Source of the DNA: Clostridiales bacterium UBA6330
Lineage (GTDB): Bacteria > Bacillota > Clostridia > Oscillospirales > CAG-272
Length of the DNA: 38,337 nucleotides
Direction: 5' to 3'
NCBI GenBank assembly: GCA_002438075.1
Contig: DJSQ01000217.1
Coordinates: 1 to 38,337 of the forward strand
Position 1 is the stretch's first letter. Each line of letters starts with the position of its first letter. The notes under the pieces were generated by a model, which searched no databases, was not told the origin of the DNA, and saw only the letters and a program-made list of their open reading frames with translations. The position numbers and the translations under genes were made by a program. This document shows positions 32,513 to 38,337 of this stretch, piece after piece.

Positions 32513-33292
32513 ATGAACGCATTCAGAAGCAAGCTGCTCTCGGGAGCAGAGATGGTTGGATTTGAGGTCGACCTCTGCGACCCCTGTATTTCGGAAATGG
32601 TCGGTCAGATGGGATATGACTACCTCTGGATTGATACCGAGCACGAAGCTATGGACTATCAGACCGTGCTGATGCACATCATCGCCGCGCGCGCCGCAGG
32701 CACCGCCTCGGTTGTCCGCATTCCGCAGAACGAGCCGTTCCTCGCCAAGCGCGTGCTGGAAATGGGACCGGACGGCATCATCTTTCCCATGGTCTCCACC
32801 GCCGAGGAAGCCCGCCGCGCCATGGATGCCTGCCTCTATCCTCCCGCAGGGACCCGCGGCTTCGGACCCCGCCGCGCGTGTCGCTACGGCAGACAGGCGC
32901 TCTCGGAGTACATCAAGGGTGCCGAGGACGTGACGGCAAGGCTCTGCCAGATCGAATCGGTGACCGCCGTGAAAAATCTGGACGAAATGCTGACCGTTTC
33001 GGGCGTGGACGGCTTCATTCTGGGACCCTGCGACCTTTCGGGCACCGTTGGGCACCTCAATGACATCTTCCATCCCGACGTTCTCGCATTGGTGGATGAG
33101 GTCATTGCCAAGTGCCGTGCCGCAGGAAAGCCCATCGGCATTGCGGTGGGGGCGGACAGCGCCGAGGACGTCCGCTTCTGGCATGACCGCGGCGTGCAGT
33201 TCATCTCGGCAGGCAGTGACATTGCCACGCTGGTTCGCCACTCCCGCGCCCAGTACGACATGATGCGGAGCATCTTCGGGAGCCGCTCGTAG
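32513..33292 (+). CDS. HpcH/HpaI-family aldolase (class II, 2-keto-3-deoxy acid type)
   Basis: Start 32513 (MNAFRSKLLSGAEMVG) follows ACGAAAGGATTTCGCT, giving 259 residues. Motifs: WIDTEHEAMDY (39-49, catalytic His44), VVRIPQNEP (Arg), CQIES (metal-binding Glu) and LGPCDLSGTVGH (metal-binding Asp), plus LYPPAGTRGFGPRRA. These are the hallmarks of metal-dependent aldolases that split 2-keto-3-deoxy sugar acids or dihydroxy-keto-dioates into pyruvate and an aldehyde, for example 2-keto-3-deoxy-L-rhamnonate aldolase. Together with the kinase and the GH106-like enzyme it suggests a deoxy-sugar or sugar-acid branch in the pathway, though no dehydratase or dehydrogenase is present. Confidence 0.88.
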   Translation: MNAFRSKLLSGAEMVGFEVDLCDPCISEMVGQMGYDYLWIDTEHEAMDYQTVLMHIIAARAAGTASVVRIPQNEPFLAKRVLEMGPDGIIFPMVSTAEEARRAMDACLYPPAGTRGFGPRRACRYGRQALSEYIKGAEDVTARLCQIESVTAVKNLDEMLTVSGVDGFILGPCDLSGTVGHLNDIFHPDVLALVDEVIAKCRAAGKPIGIAVGADSAEDVRFWHDRGVQFISAGSDIATLVRHSRAQYDMMRSIFGSRS

Positions 33293-33367
33293 CCGTCACA
33301 GGTAAGGGGCGGTGGTGCCTCAACTCCCGCTTGAGCTCTCCCGATTCCGGATTCAAGCACCGCTTGC

Positions 33368-33396
33368 TTGCAATTTTACGGCGGATGTGGTATACT
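33368..33396 (+). promoter_or_regulatory. Promoter of the XRE gene (extended -10)
   Basis: TTGCAA (33368-33373), 17-base spacer, TATACT (33391-33396), with TGG just before the -10 as in extended -10 promoters. Confidence 0.8.
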
Positions 33397-33438
33397 GAAG
33401 CCGTCGACCGAAGACGGCGACGGAAAGGAAGCTGCAAA

Positions 33439-34185
33439 ATGTTTGATACTGTCAGAATCGGAAAGAAAATCGCAGAGCTCAGAAAGCAGAAGAATCTCAC
33501 GCAATCGGAGCTTGCCGACGCAATGGAGGTCAGCTATCAGGCGGTCTCCAACTGGGAGCGCGGGAACTCCATGCCCGACATCTCCAAGCTCGCGGACCTG
33601 ACCGAAATTCTCGGAACCTCCGTGGACGAGCTGCTCGGAAAGAAGAATTCCGTTGTGGAAAGGCTGGCGGGCAACGAGAAAATCGACCCTGCGGAGGTCG
33701 ACCGCGCCGAGCTGACCGAGGCGGCGGAGATTGCCAAGCCGAGCGTGGTGGAGGAGCTGGCGGAAAAGCTCGACCCGAAGGACATCGCGGCGCTGCTGCC
33801 GTTCCTCGGAGAGAAGGCTGTTGCGCGGCTTGCTCTGCGGGAATACGAAAAGGGAAACGATATCGCGGTGTTTTTGCCGTTCCTTGACGAGGACGGTGCG
33901 GGTACACTGCTGATGCGCGCGGTGGAGGACGGACGCGGGGATGTCCGAAAATTCCTGCCGTTCGCCTCGGAGGAAAGGCTGGGGGAGGCGGCGCTCGCGT
34001 ACAAAAGGCAGGGGAAGAACACCGAGGCGTTCCTGCCGTTTCTGGGGGACGATGCGGTGAAAGCCCTTGCAAGTGAGGCGCTGGAGACAGGCGGGCTGAA
34101 GGCGCTCCTGCCGTATCTGCCGTTCCTGAGCGAGCGGGACGCAGAGCAGCTTGCGGAGCAGCTGACGCACCGCCGCGAGGAGTAA
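33439..34185 (+). CDS. XRE-family regulator with C-terminal LPFL repeats
   Basis: Start 33439 (MFDTVRIGKKIAELR) follows ACGGAAAGGAAGCTGC; 248 residues. An XRE helix-turn-helix spans ~7-60: LTQSELADAMEVSYQAVSNW and MPDISKLADLTEILGTSVDE. The rest is acidic helical repeats, each containing LLPFL, FLPFL, FLPFA or YLPFL followed by a helix (ALLPFLGEKAV, VFLPFLDEDGA, KFLPFASEERL, AFLPFLGDDAV, ALLPYLPFLSERDA), about 33-36 residues apart. I recall XRE regulators with LxPFL repeats in Clostridia; the repeats may form a helical array for protein contacts. It is monocistronic: own promoter and terminator. Confidence 0.85.
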   Translation: MFDTVRIGKKIAELRKQKNLTQSELADAMEVSYQAVSNWERGNSMPDISKLADLTEILGTSVDELLGKKNSVVERLAGNEKIDPAEVDRAELTEAAEIAKPSVVEELAEKLDPKDIAALLPFLGEKAVARLALREYEKGNDIAVFLPFLDEDGAGTLLMRAVEDGRGDVRKFLPFASEERLGEAALAYKRQGKNTEAFLPFLGDDAVKALASEALETGGLKALLPYLPFLSERDAEQLAEQLTHRREE

Positions 34186-34322
34186 AGCCGTGTTTTCCTG
34201 TCTTTACCCCTTCTTCAATCCAACGCTTTTCCTCGGCTTTGCGCAAGCGCGCATGACCGCTTTTGCAAGGCTCCCGCGTTGGCGGGGAAAATGAAATACG
34301 GTACGACCGACACCCGCGAAGG

Positions 34323-34358
34323 AGCGGCGATGCAACCCGACTTGCTCGCCGCTTTTTT
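34323..34358 (+). terminator. Terminator of the XRE gene
   Basis: AGCGGCGA (34323-34330) pairs with TCGCCGCT (34346-34353), extended inside by GCAA/TTGC with one bulged T, and followed by six T. The rest of the gap 34186-34519 holds the next promoter and no gene. Confidence 0.85.
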
Positions 34359-34412
34359 GCTTGCGTGACGCGTTTCTATGTGAAGTGCTCGGAAAGCTGA
34401 CGATTTTATAGC

Positions 34413-34441
34413 TTGAATTCGCGGGAGAAAAAAGGTATAAT
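34413..34441 (+). promoter_or_regulatory. Promoter of the SGNH lipoprotein gene
   Basis: TTGAAT (34413-34418), 17-base spacer, TATAAT (34436-34441). Confidence 0.85.
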
Positions 34442-34519
34442 AGAAAAAGAACCGTTGCGGAAAGCCTTGACAAAATCGCCGTCTCGGTTCGGACAAAAGG
34501 GGAAAAGAGAGGTCGCGCT

Positions 34520-36181
34520 ATGATGAAATGCAAACGGATTTTTACAGCGGTGCTTGCTTTGAGCCTGACGGCTACGGTCTGCGCGTGTGCGGGCAAGGAG
34601 CCGCCCGCTTTGCAGGGCAGTACGGAGCATACGGTGTTAACTTTAACTACCGAGGGCGCAACAACCAAAGCGCCGCAAACGAGCGCGGAACCGAAGGATA
34701 ACGAAGAGATGCCTTATGTAGTCAAAGAGAGCTATCTGCCCGAGGGCTTGACCGATCGGGTTGCCGAGAAGCTGAAAACCGACCCGAGCCTGTTCAACCC
34801 GTATGTCGCGGGGAATGCACCCTACGCCAAGCAGGACGTGTTCGGCATCAGCAATTGCCGCCTGCTTTCCATCACCGTTCCGGTCTACAAGGTCGGGAAA
34901 GCGGACAAAAACGGAAATTATCGCCTGACGCTGTTTGTGCTGAGCAATCGGCTTGCGGAAATGAAGCAAAACACGCTCCGAAGCTATTCCGTGCGGATTA
35001 ACAGGGAGGAGTACGGTCTGAAGGATGACAGCAACGTATGCAGAATGATGAAGATAGACCTTTCGGAGTACAACATCGTGCTGTCCGAGCACGAAACGCT
35101 CGCTTACTTTGACCCGCAGGATACGCTGTATCCCGCCTATATCGGAACGGGGACAAACGAGGTGCGGGGGGAACTTGCAAAGGCTTTTCCGCAGACGCTC
35201 GGAATGTTTTCCAAGGTGGGTACAGACAAGCTCGGCGTGAGCAATATCACCCTGTTCTTTGATTTTGAGCTGGAGAGAACCTACGAGAGTCGGAGCGCCT
35301 ATGAAGGGCTTGCGGAGGAGAAGCGGGCGTATGAGGCGATGCTCCGAGGGCTGAAGGCAAAATACGAGGGGAAATACCTCTCGGTCCTCGGGGACAGCAT
35401 TTCCACCTTCAAGGGCGTTTCCAATGATTCCTCCTATAATCACACCATCGGGAGCAATGCCGTTTACTATCAGCCCAAGGACCTCCCCGGGTGGCAATAT
35501 ACCTATTGGGGACGGATTCTGGCGCAGACGGGCATGAAGCTCTGCGTGGACAACGCGTGGAGCGGGTCGCGGGTATACGGGAGAGCGGACACGAGTTATG
35601 CCGATGCCGCGCCCCTTCGCGCAACCGAATTGGACAACGACAACGGAACGCCCGAGGACCCTGCGGACGATATCAAGCCCGATGTGATTCTGTTCTATAT
35701 GGGCACAAACGACCTTGCAGCATCCCCGTTCGGGGAACTGTACGATCGCTTGAGCGCGGTGGATGAAGCACAGTGGCAGGAGCGGATTGATACATGGTTC
35801 AAAACGCTTTTGGAAAAGACCGACAACGCAACCGATTTGGTCGCGGGGGAAACCTATACATCGTTTGAGCGGGCGTATGCGCTGACCCTGTACCGCATGA
35901 CCGAGGCTTACCCCGATGCGGAAATCTATTGCCTGAACCTCATGCGAACCGAGATCAACGACCATGAAAGGGTGGTCAGATACAATCGGTGTATCAAGGC
36001 GCTCACGGAGTATTTCGGAGTCAATTTGGTTGACCAATACGGGAATTCCGGCATGAATCCCGCCAACCATCACAGCTATACGATGGATGCCGCGTGCCTG
36101 CACCCCAATGCCGCAGGACATTTTTGCATGGCGCAGGCGGTCCTGTCCGCAATGGGAAAGCGGGAGCGGACGGAGAACTGA
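34520..36181 (+). CDS. SGNH/GDSL-hydrolase lipoprotein with N-terminal beta region
   Basis: Two ATGs (34520 and 34523) follow AAGAGAGGTCGCGCT. The signal peptide ends TVCAC, a lipobox. The 553-residue protein has a Thr-rich linker, an N-terminal region (~65-270) with beta-rich stretches (LLSITVPVYKVGK, ITLFFDFELERTYES), and an SGNH domain from about 285: YLSVLGDSISTF (nucleophile Ser293), DNAWSGSRVYG (block II), ILFYMGTNDLA (block III) and AACLHPNAAGH (catalytic His). SGNH enzymes of this type are esterases on glycans or lipids. It does not carry the GH20b/GH67N-like module of the SGNH protein at 12353. It has its own promoter and no visible link to the sugar operons. Confidence 0.85.
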   Translation: MMKCKRIFTAVLALSLTATVCACAGKEPPALQGSTEHTVLTLTTEGATTKAPQTSAEPKDNEEMPYVVKESYLPEGLTDRVAEKLKTDPSLFNPYVAGNAPYAKQDVFGISNCRLLSITVPVYKVGKADKNGNYRLTLFVLSNRLAEMKQNTLRSYSVRINREEYGLKDDSNVCRMMKIDLSEYNIVLSEHETLAYFDPQDTLYPAYIGTGTNEVRGELAKAFPQTLGMFSKVGTDKLGVSNITLFFDFELERTYESRSAYEGLAEEKRAYEAMLRGLKAKYEGKYLSVLGDSISTFKGVSNDSSYNHTIGSNAVYYQPKDLPGWQYTYWGRILAQTGMKLCVDNAWSGSRVYGRADTSYADAAPLRATELDNDNGTPEDPADDIKPDVILFYMGTNDLAASPFGELYDRLSAVDEAQWQERIDTWFKTLLEKTDNATDLVAGETYTSFERAYALTLYRMTEAYPDAEIYCLNLMRTEINDHERVVRYNRCIKALTEYFGVNLVDQYGNSGMNPANHHSYTMDAACLHPNAAGHFCMAQAVLSAMGKRERTEN

Positions 36182-36200
36182 TGCAATTTTCAAGCCGCGC

Positions 36201-36229
36201 TTGACTTTTCGCCACGGAGCTGCTATAAT
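36201..36229 (+). promoter_or_regulatory. Promoter of the small membrane protein gene
   Basis: TTGACT (36201-36206), 17-base spacer, TATAAT (36224-36229); only one consensus mismatch. Confidence 0.88.
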
Positions 36230-36244
36230 AGAGGGGGAAGGACG

Positions 36245-36769
36245 GTGGAGAAAATGGAGAAGCAGACCAAAAACCGCATCACGCGGGCAGAGGTCGGGAA
36301 GGACTTGCGGGAGCAGAACCGAACGGAACTTCGCGCCAACGCGATGCTGGGCGCGCTGTTTGCGGTCCTATTCGTGCCGATTACCGTTCTGATTTCCTAT
36401 TGCGGAGTTTATCGGCTGATTGCCAATCTTCCCGTGCGCGTGGCACTGACAATTTTGTCCGTTGTGCTGTTCAGTTCACCCGTTTGGCTTGCCCTGATTG
36501 CACTCGGAGATACCCTGTGGGAGCGGAAACAGCTGTGCCGCGGGGATTTCGACATTTTGACCGCCCCCGTTGCGTACAAAACCGAGCGCTTGACGCGGCA
36601 TGACCTGCGGGAGGTCCTCGGCTTTGCGGGCTTCCGCGAAAAGCGGGTGACGCACACGGTTTATCAGCTGACGGAAAAAGGGGACGCCTTCTACCTCGTC
36701 CGCTACGGAAAAAGCCGTAGGCTTCAACTGCTTTACCCTGCTAAGCTGTATGAATATAGGGAAAATTGA
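36245..36769 (+). CDS. Membrane protein of unknown function (two TM helices)
   Basis: Either GTG 36245 or ATG 36254 may be the start; GGGGGAAGGA lies just upstream and the promoter gives only a short leader, so the choice is open. The ~174-residue product has a charged N-terminus (KQTKNRITRAEVGKDLREQN), two membrane segments (MLGALFAVLFVPITVLISYC at ~34-53 and VALTILSVVLFSSPVWLALI at ~66-85) and a soluble C-terminal domain with RHDLREVLGFAGFRE and FYLVRYGKSRRLQLLYPAKLYEY. I do not recognise a named family. Confidence 0.75.
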   Translation: MEKMEKQTKNRITRAEVGKDLREQNRTELRANAMLGALFAVLFVPITVLISYCGVYRLIANLPVRVALTILSVVLFSSPVWLALIALGDTLWERKQLCRGDFDILTAPVAYKTERLTRHDLREVLGFAGFREKRVTHTVYQLTEKGDAFYLVRYGKSRRLQLLYPAKLYEYREN

Positions 36770-36807
36770 AACGAAAAGAACCGCCCGTCGGGTGGTTCTT
36801 TTCGTTT
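36769..36807. terminator. Bidirectional terminator between membrane protein and tcdA
   Basis: AAACGAAAAGAACC (36769-36782) pairs perfectly with GGTTCTTTTCGTTT (36794-36807); the inner CGCCCG loop adds further pairs. A/T-rich arms on both sides serve both converging genes. Confidence 0.9.
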
Positions 36808-36845
36808 GCTTTATGCTCTCCCAAACAGCGGTCGGGGATTCGGAA

Positions 36846-37607
36846 TCAGCCCCGCGAGGTAGTCAAGCGAGACGTTGTAATGTTTTGGGTCAGTCGCCTG
36901 ACCACCTCGCCTGCGATGAGCAGTCCCTCTGCGCCCACGACGTAGGGGAGGGACCCGGGGGCGGGTCTGCCTGCGGTGCCCTTTGCGTCCGCGTCGGGCG
37001 CATCGGGGGCGGGCTCCGCCGCAGGTTCGTTGGAATAGGCGACGGTCAGGTGGTGAATGCCGCGCTTGCGCAGCTCGACCCGCATGACCCGTGCCAACGG
37101 GCAGCCGCTCGTTTTGGCAAGGTCGGTGATGACAAAACGGGTGGGGTCCAGCTTATTCCCCGCGCCCATCGCGGAGAGGAGCGGCACGCCCTCGGCTGTT
37201 GCGCGGACGGCGAGGTCGATTTTGGCTTTCACGGTGTCGATGGCATCGACCACGAAATCATACTCCGCGAGCGGGAACTCCTCGGCGTTCTCGGGCAGGT
37301 AAAATTTTGCGACCGCAGTCACGCGGCAGTCGGGGTTGATGTCGCGGATGCGCTCCGCCATGACATCGACCTTCCGTCTGCCCACGGTGGAGTGCAGGGC
37401 GACCAGCTGGCGGTTGATATTGGATTCCGCCACGGTATCGGCGTCGATGACGGTCAGCGCGCCGACCCCCATGCGGGCGAGCGCCTCGCAGACGTAGCCG
37501 CCGACTCCGCCGACTCCGAACACGGCGACGTGTGCGCGGTGGAGCTTTTCCATTGCGGCGTTCCCGAGCAGGCGGGCGGAGCGTTTTTCTTCTTCCTTAC
37601 AATACAT
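36846..37607 (-). CDS. tcdA: tRNA threonylcarbamoyladenosine dehydratase
   Basis: This 253-residue E1-like protein has the nucleotide-binding motif VAVFGVGGVGGYVCEALAR (~28-46), DADTVAESNINRQLVAL with the arginine finger (~55-71), DFVVDAIDTVKAK (~116-128), LLSAMGAGNKLDPTRF and YVVGAEGLLIAGEVVRRL at the end. This order is that of TcdA (also called CsdL/YgdL), which uses ATP to cyclise t6A to ct6A at position 37 of ANN-decoding tRNAs. The UBA-type catalytic Cys used by ubiquitin E1 enzymes is absent, as expected. A proline- and alanine-rich insert (AAEPAPDAPDADAKG) is unusual but lies in a variable loop. Own promoter; unrelated to the sugar operons. Confidence 0.93.
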   Translation of the reverse strand: MYCKEEEKRSARLLGNAAMEKLHRAHVAVFGVGGVGGYVCEALARMGVGALTVIDADTVAESNINRQLVALHSTVGRRKVDVMAERIRDINPDCRVTAVAKFYLPENAEEFPLAEYDFVVDAIDTVKAKIDLAVRATAEGVPLLSAMGAGNKLDPTRFVITDLAKTSGCPLARVMRVELRKRGIHHLTVAYSNEPAAEPAPDAPDADAKGTAGRPAPGSLPYVVGAEGLLIAGEVVRRLTQNITTSRLTTSRG

Positions 37608-37636
37608 ATCCTCATCCCTCGTTTCTTTCCTGCTTC

Positions 37637-37665
37637 AGTATAGCAGATTTTGCCGCAAAATGCAA
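37637..37665 (-). promoter_or_regulatory. Promoter of tcdA
   Basis: On the minus strand TTGCAT (37665-37660), 17 bases, TATACT (37642-37637), about 30 bases before the ATG at 37607. Confidence 0.8.
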
Positions 37666-37683
37666 GTCTTTTGGGCAAATCGG

Positions 37684-37712
37684 TTGACAAATCGGCTTCT
37701 TTATGGTATACT
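37684..37712 (+). promoter_or_regulatory. Promoter of the small multi-drug export gene (extended -10)
   Basis: TTGACA (37684-37689), 17-base spacer, TATACT (37707-37712), with TGG before the -10. Confidence 0.88.
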
Positions 37713-37743
37713 GTTTACAATTGTGAAATCGGAGGGATGGACA

Positions 37744-38253
37744 GTGACCGAGGCGATCAAATCATTTTTCTTGGATACGGTGGGGCGGGAGCTTTGCGTA
37801 TTCTTTTGCGCGATGCTGCCGATTATCGAGTGTCGCGGGGCGATTCCGCTCGGCTGGGCGCTGGGGCTTCCGTGGTGGCAGACCTTTCTGCTGGCGTTTG
37901 CGGGGAACATTCTGCCCGTTCCGTTCATATTATTATTGATTCGGAAGCTTCTCTCCCTGATGCGGGGCAGTCGCATAAAATTCTTTCGTCGCATAGCGGC
38001 ATGGCTGGACCGCAAGGTGGAGAAGCACAAGGGTTCGATTGAGAAGTACGGCTACTGGGGGGTAACGCTCTTTGTTGCGGTTCCTCTCCCGGGGACGGGT
38101 GGCTGGACGGGCTCTCTGATTTCCGCCGCCTTAGAGCAGAAGCCGAAAAAGGCTTTCCCCGCTGTGGTACTCGGTGTTCTCATCGCCTGCACCATCATGA
38201 CCCTGATCTTCTACGCCGGCTCCTCGGGCTTGCGGGCAATTTTCGGGGGGTAA
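37744..38253 (+). CDS. Small multi-drug export protein family membrane protein
   Basis: GTG 37744 follows GGAGGGATGGACA with 7-base spacing; upstream in-frame codons run through the promoter. The 169-residue protein has four likely membrane segments: VFFCAMLPIIECRGAIPLGW, QTFLLAFAGNILPVPFILLL, YGYWGVTLFVAVPLPGTGGW and ALVVLGVLIA-type C-terminal helices. IIECRGAIPLG and VPLPGTGGWTGS are hallmarks of the Sm_multidrug_ex (PF06695) family. Transport of drugs was proposed for one member; the true substrate is not established. Confidence 0.88.
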   Translation: MTEAIKSFFLDTVGRELCVFFCAMLPIIECRGAIPLGWALGLPWWQTFLLAFAGNILPVPFILLLIRKLLSLMRGSRIKFFRRIAAWLDRKVEKHKGSIEKYGYWGVTLFVAVPLPGTGGWTGSLISAALEQKPKKAFPAVVLGVLIACTIMTLIFYAGSSGLRAIFGG

Positions 38254-38262
38254 AGGAAGACC

Positions 38263-38310
38263 TTGGAGGCGCAGGAGCCCCTCTTTCGGAGAGGGGCTCC
38301 TACCCTCCAA
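38263..38310 (+). terminator. Long hairpin after the last gene
   Basis: AGGAGCCCCTCT (38273-38284), loop TTCGG, AGAGGGGCTCCT (38290-38301) form a perfect 12-base stem, extended by TTGGAGG (38263-38269) with CCTCCAA (38304-38310). There is no T-run, so it may be a terminator without one or part of a dispersed repeat. Confidence 0.6.
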
Positions 38311-38337
38311 ACCTCCCTGACCTCCCGAGAACTTCCC

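Noticed and set aside
1..38337. tRNA, rRNA, riboswitch, CRISPR array, prophage or anti-phage system
   Set aside because: No cloverleaf, rRNA-like sequence, regular short repeats, phage structural genes or defence domains seen by eye. A covariance-model scan would settle small RNAs.

Overview
The window looks like chromosomal DNA from an uncultured gut-type Clostridia (Bacillota). Reasons: strong AGGAGG-type ribosome binding sites, many lipobox lipoproteins with Thr/Glu/Ser-rich linkers, AraC regulators beside glycoside hydrolases, and a base composition that looks GC-rich (mid-50s percent by eye). TGA is used as a normal stop. Naming a genus would be a guess. No rRNA, tRNA, CRISPR array, transposase or integrase was seen.

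Layout. (A) 1-1822, + strand: the 3' part of a polysaccharide deacetylase, a decayed ROK sugar-kinase gene and a SIS sugar-phosphate isomerase, closed by a terminator. (B) 1850-2431: two tiny genes (a stand-alone HTH protein and an unknown 63-residue protein) around a long hairpin, possibly the remnant of a mobile element. (C) 2580-17229: an AraC regulator (- strand, perfect consensus promoter) divergent from a long + strand operon: GH32 beta-fructosidase, 38-residue peptide, secreted double LamG-like protein, exo/endonuclease-phosphatase (EEP) lipoprotein, short lipoprotein, LamG/MucBP surface protein, solute-binding lipoprotein, SGNH-hydrolase lipoprotein, MBL-fold lipoprotein, cytoplasmic EEP enzyme and PfkB kinase. 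(D) 17512-30132: a second operon: two tandem beta-propeller glycosidase-like proteins (one lipoprotein, one cytoplasmic), a double LamG secreted protein, a 36-residue peptide related to the first, a solute-binding lipoprotein, an alpha/beta-hydrolase esterase, a GH106-like glycosidase and a nucleoside-hydrolase-like protein, closed by a bidirectional terminator. (E) 30193-33292: a second AraC regulator (-, perfect consensus promoter) divergent from a short lipoprotein, a second PfkB kinase and an HpcH/HpaI aldolase. (F) 33368-38310: apparently unrelated genes: XRE regulator, SGNH lipoprotein, small membrane protein, tcdA (-) and a small multi-drug-export family protein.

How it may work together (inference). 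C, D and E read as one carbohydrate-use region for a decorated, fructose- or furanose-containing glycan. Surface lipoproteins would bind and trim the substrate, the two solute-binding proteins would deliver oligosaccharides to permeases not encoded here, the cytoplasmic GH32, propeller, GH106-like and esterase enzymes would finish it, and the PfkB kinases plus aldolase would feed products into central metabolism. Three features stand out. One non-catalytic module is attached to three unrelated catalytic folds (EEP, SGNH, MBL). Enzymes come as matched outside/inside pairs. Two related peptides of under 40 residues sit inside the two operons.

The promoters I list mostly match the sigma-70 consensus, and all have exactly 17-base spacing.
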